Below are positions 63,251-64,000 of a DNA stretch of 64,000 nucleotides, one piece after another. Source of the stretch: Aphrocallistes beatrix. Taxonomy: Eukaryota; Porifera; Hexactinellida; Sceptrulophora; Aphrocallistidae. Position 1 is the stretch's first letter; every line of letters begins with the position of its first letter. Under the pieces are notes generated by a model. The model worked only from the letters and a program-made list of their open reading frames with translations. It was not told the origin of the DNA and made no database searches. A program made the position numbers and the translations under genes. The stretch spans positions 248,001 to 312,000 of the forward strand of contig OY725498.1 of assembly GCA_963281255.1 (NCBI GenBank), given 5' to 3'.

Positions 63251-63946
63251 TGGATGTGCCATTGTGTATTTAGTATGTGAGACTCAATCTTGCAAATTTG
63301 ATCTTGGTGAATATCCATGGTTAAACACACACAAAATTGCTATCCAAGATTCCCAAAAAGCAAGGTCACCATTGCCCAGTTTATCAATACAACAGTTGTT
63401 ATATGTCTATGGCATATGAGACAAAACACGGTAGGATGATAAGGATATGTACAAAGCATCTGACCAATCAAATTCTTTACAACGCATGACATTGTGATTC
63501 AGATTTAAGTCAGAATGTCTAGTAGACAATTAAACTAACCAATCAGAATTGGAATGTGTGTACTAAGTTTTCTGAAACCCAATGAGATGTAGCAGTAATC
63601 TTTGTTAGACATTCGATGCCATAGAATTTAATGAATATAGAGATAGCAATGATGAAATGGGATCAACCAATAATACTCAAGTATTTATGTTGCATCTGAT
63701 AACAATTAAAAATTGTCGAAAAATCACAGTTTGTTGCCACTGATACATCTGTGTGCGGATTTTAATTAATCATTTCGCTATTATGTGCTAAGCATATGTT
63801 TCGCACGTGCGGAAGCAACGAAATATCATCAACACTCAAAAAGTCTGAAGTTATCGCAAATGAATTGGAACTCGTTTAATAGGCCCAAATGGAACTGATA
63901 AATATGACTAAAACCGCTCGACTTTATTGATTAAAACGTGTCGCAG
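63251..63946. other. AT-rich terminal spacer
   Basis: No gene or repeat recognised. Confidence 0.4.
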
Positions 63947-63981
63947 GGAAAGATAAAGAAAAAGAAGCTAGAATGGAATCC
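63947..63981 (+). CDS. Possible 35-nt internal exon at window end
   Basis: Between a TCGCAG acceptor and a CC/GTGAGT donor the DNA reads GKIKKKKLEWN. Too short to judge; further exons would lie beyond the window. Confidence 0.25.
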
Positions 63982-64000
63982 GTGAGTTACATTTATGAGA

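Noticed and set aside
63050-63330. Long open frames of collagen-like or Cys/Pro-rich sequence on both strands
   Set aside because: They arise from the TGTCCC minisatellite; every frame is repetitive and open by composition.

Overview
This is nuclear DNA from an animal. The genes are split by spliceosomal introns, and several families are metazoan or mainly metazoan: death-effector-domain NLR receptors, LAMP-like lysosomal glycoproteins, an IFI6/27-like protein, Rab GTPases, MEPCE, SPRTN and MED17. The DNA is AT-rich, gene-dense and full of short non-autonomous DNA transposons. That mix suits an early-branching invertebrate such as a sponge or cnidarian, but the sequence alone does not settle the lineage. 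I saw no retroviral, LTR, Polinton or other capsid- or envelope-bearing element, no full transposase gene, no tRNA or rRNA gene and no CRISPR.

Layout. 1-7 kb holds intron-containing housekeeping genes: a coiled-coil gene (+), MEPCE (-) and SPRTN (-, five exons across 4.3 kb with many MITEs in its introns). 7-14 kb holds intronless genes, all on the minus strand: two divergent Rab-like GTPases, a secreted/transmembrane LRR protein and a LAMP-like protein. 16-37 kb is an NLR cluster of three long intronless coding regions (minus strand) with the order DED-DED-NACHT-LRR, plus one plus-strand copy that lacks the DEDs and carries a frameshift. 37-46 kb is mostly repeats, with one orphan ankyrin exon. 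46-54 kb carries an IFI6/27-like gene and three more LAMP-like genes, all minus strand and intronless. 54-62 kb returns to intron-containing genes: the five 3' exons of MED17 (-), a calmodulin-like gene with one coding intron (+) and a second calmodulin-like gene (+). 62-64 kb is repeats and a possible final exon.

How the genes may work together. The central 45 kb joins cytosolic danger sensors (DED-NACHT-LRR), lysosomal membrane glycoproteins with tyrosine sorting tails, Rab-type trafficking GTPases, an LRR surface protein and an ISG12-like membrane protein. This looks like an innate-immunity and endolysosomal gene neighbourhood that changes by tandem duplication and gene conversion. That link is inferred from position; nothing in the sequence proves a joint pathway.

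The mobile fraction is dominated by small inverted-repeat elements. Families with TA target duplications include those with ends CAGTCGACTCCGC, CAGTAGAACTCGG, CATGCCAACT and CAGGGTGGCT. hAT-like elements carry 8-bp duplications and MULE-like elements 9-bp duplications. Several are nested, which gives a relative order of insertion. Two tRNA-derived SINE copies are also present.
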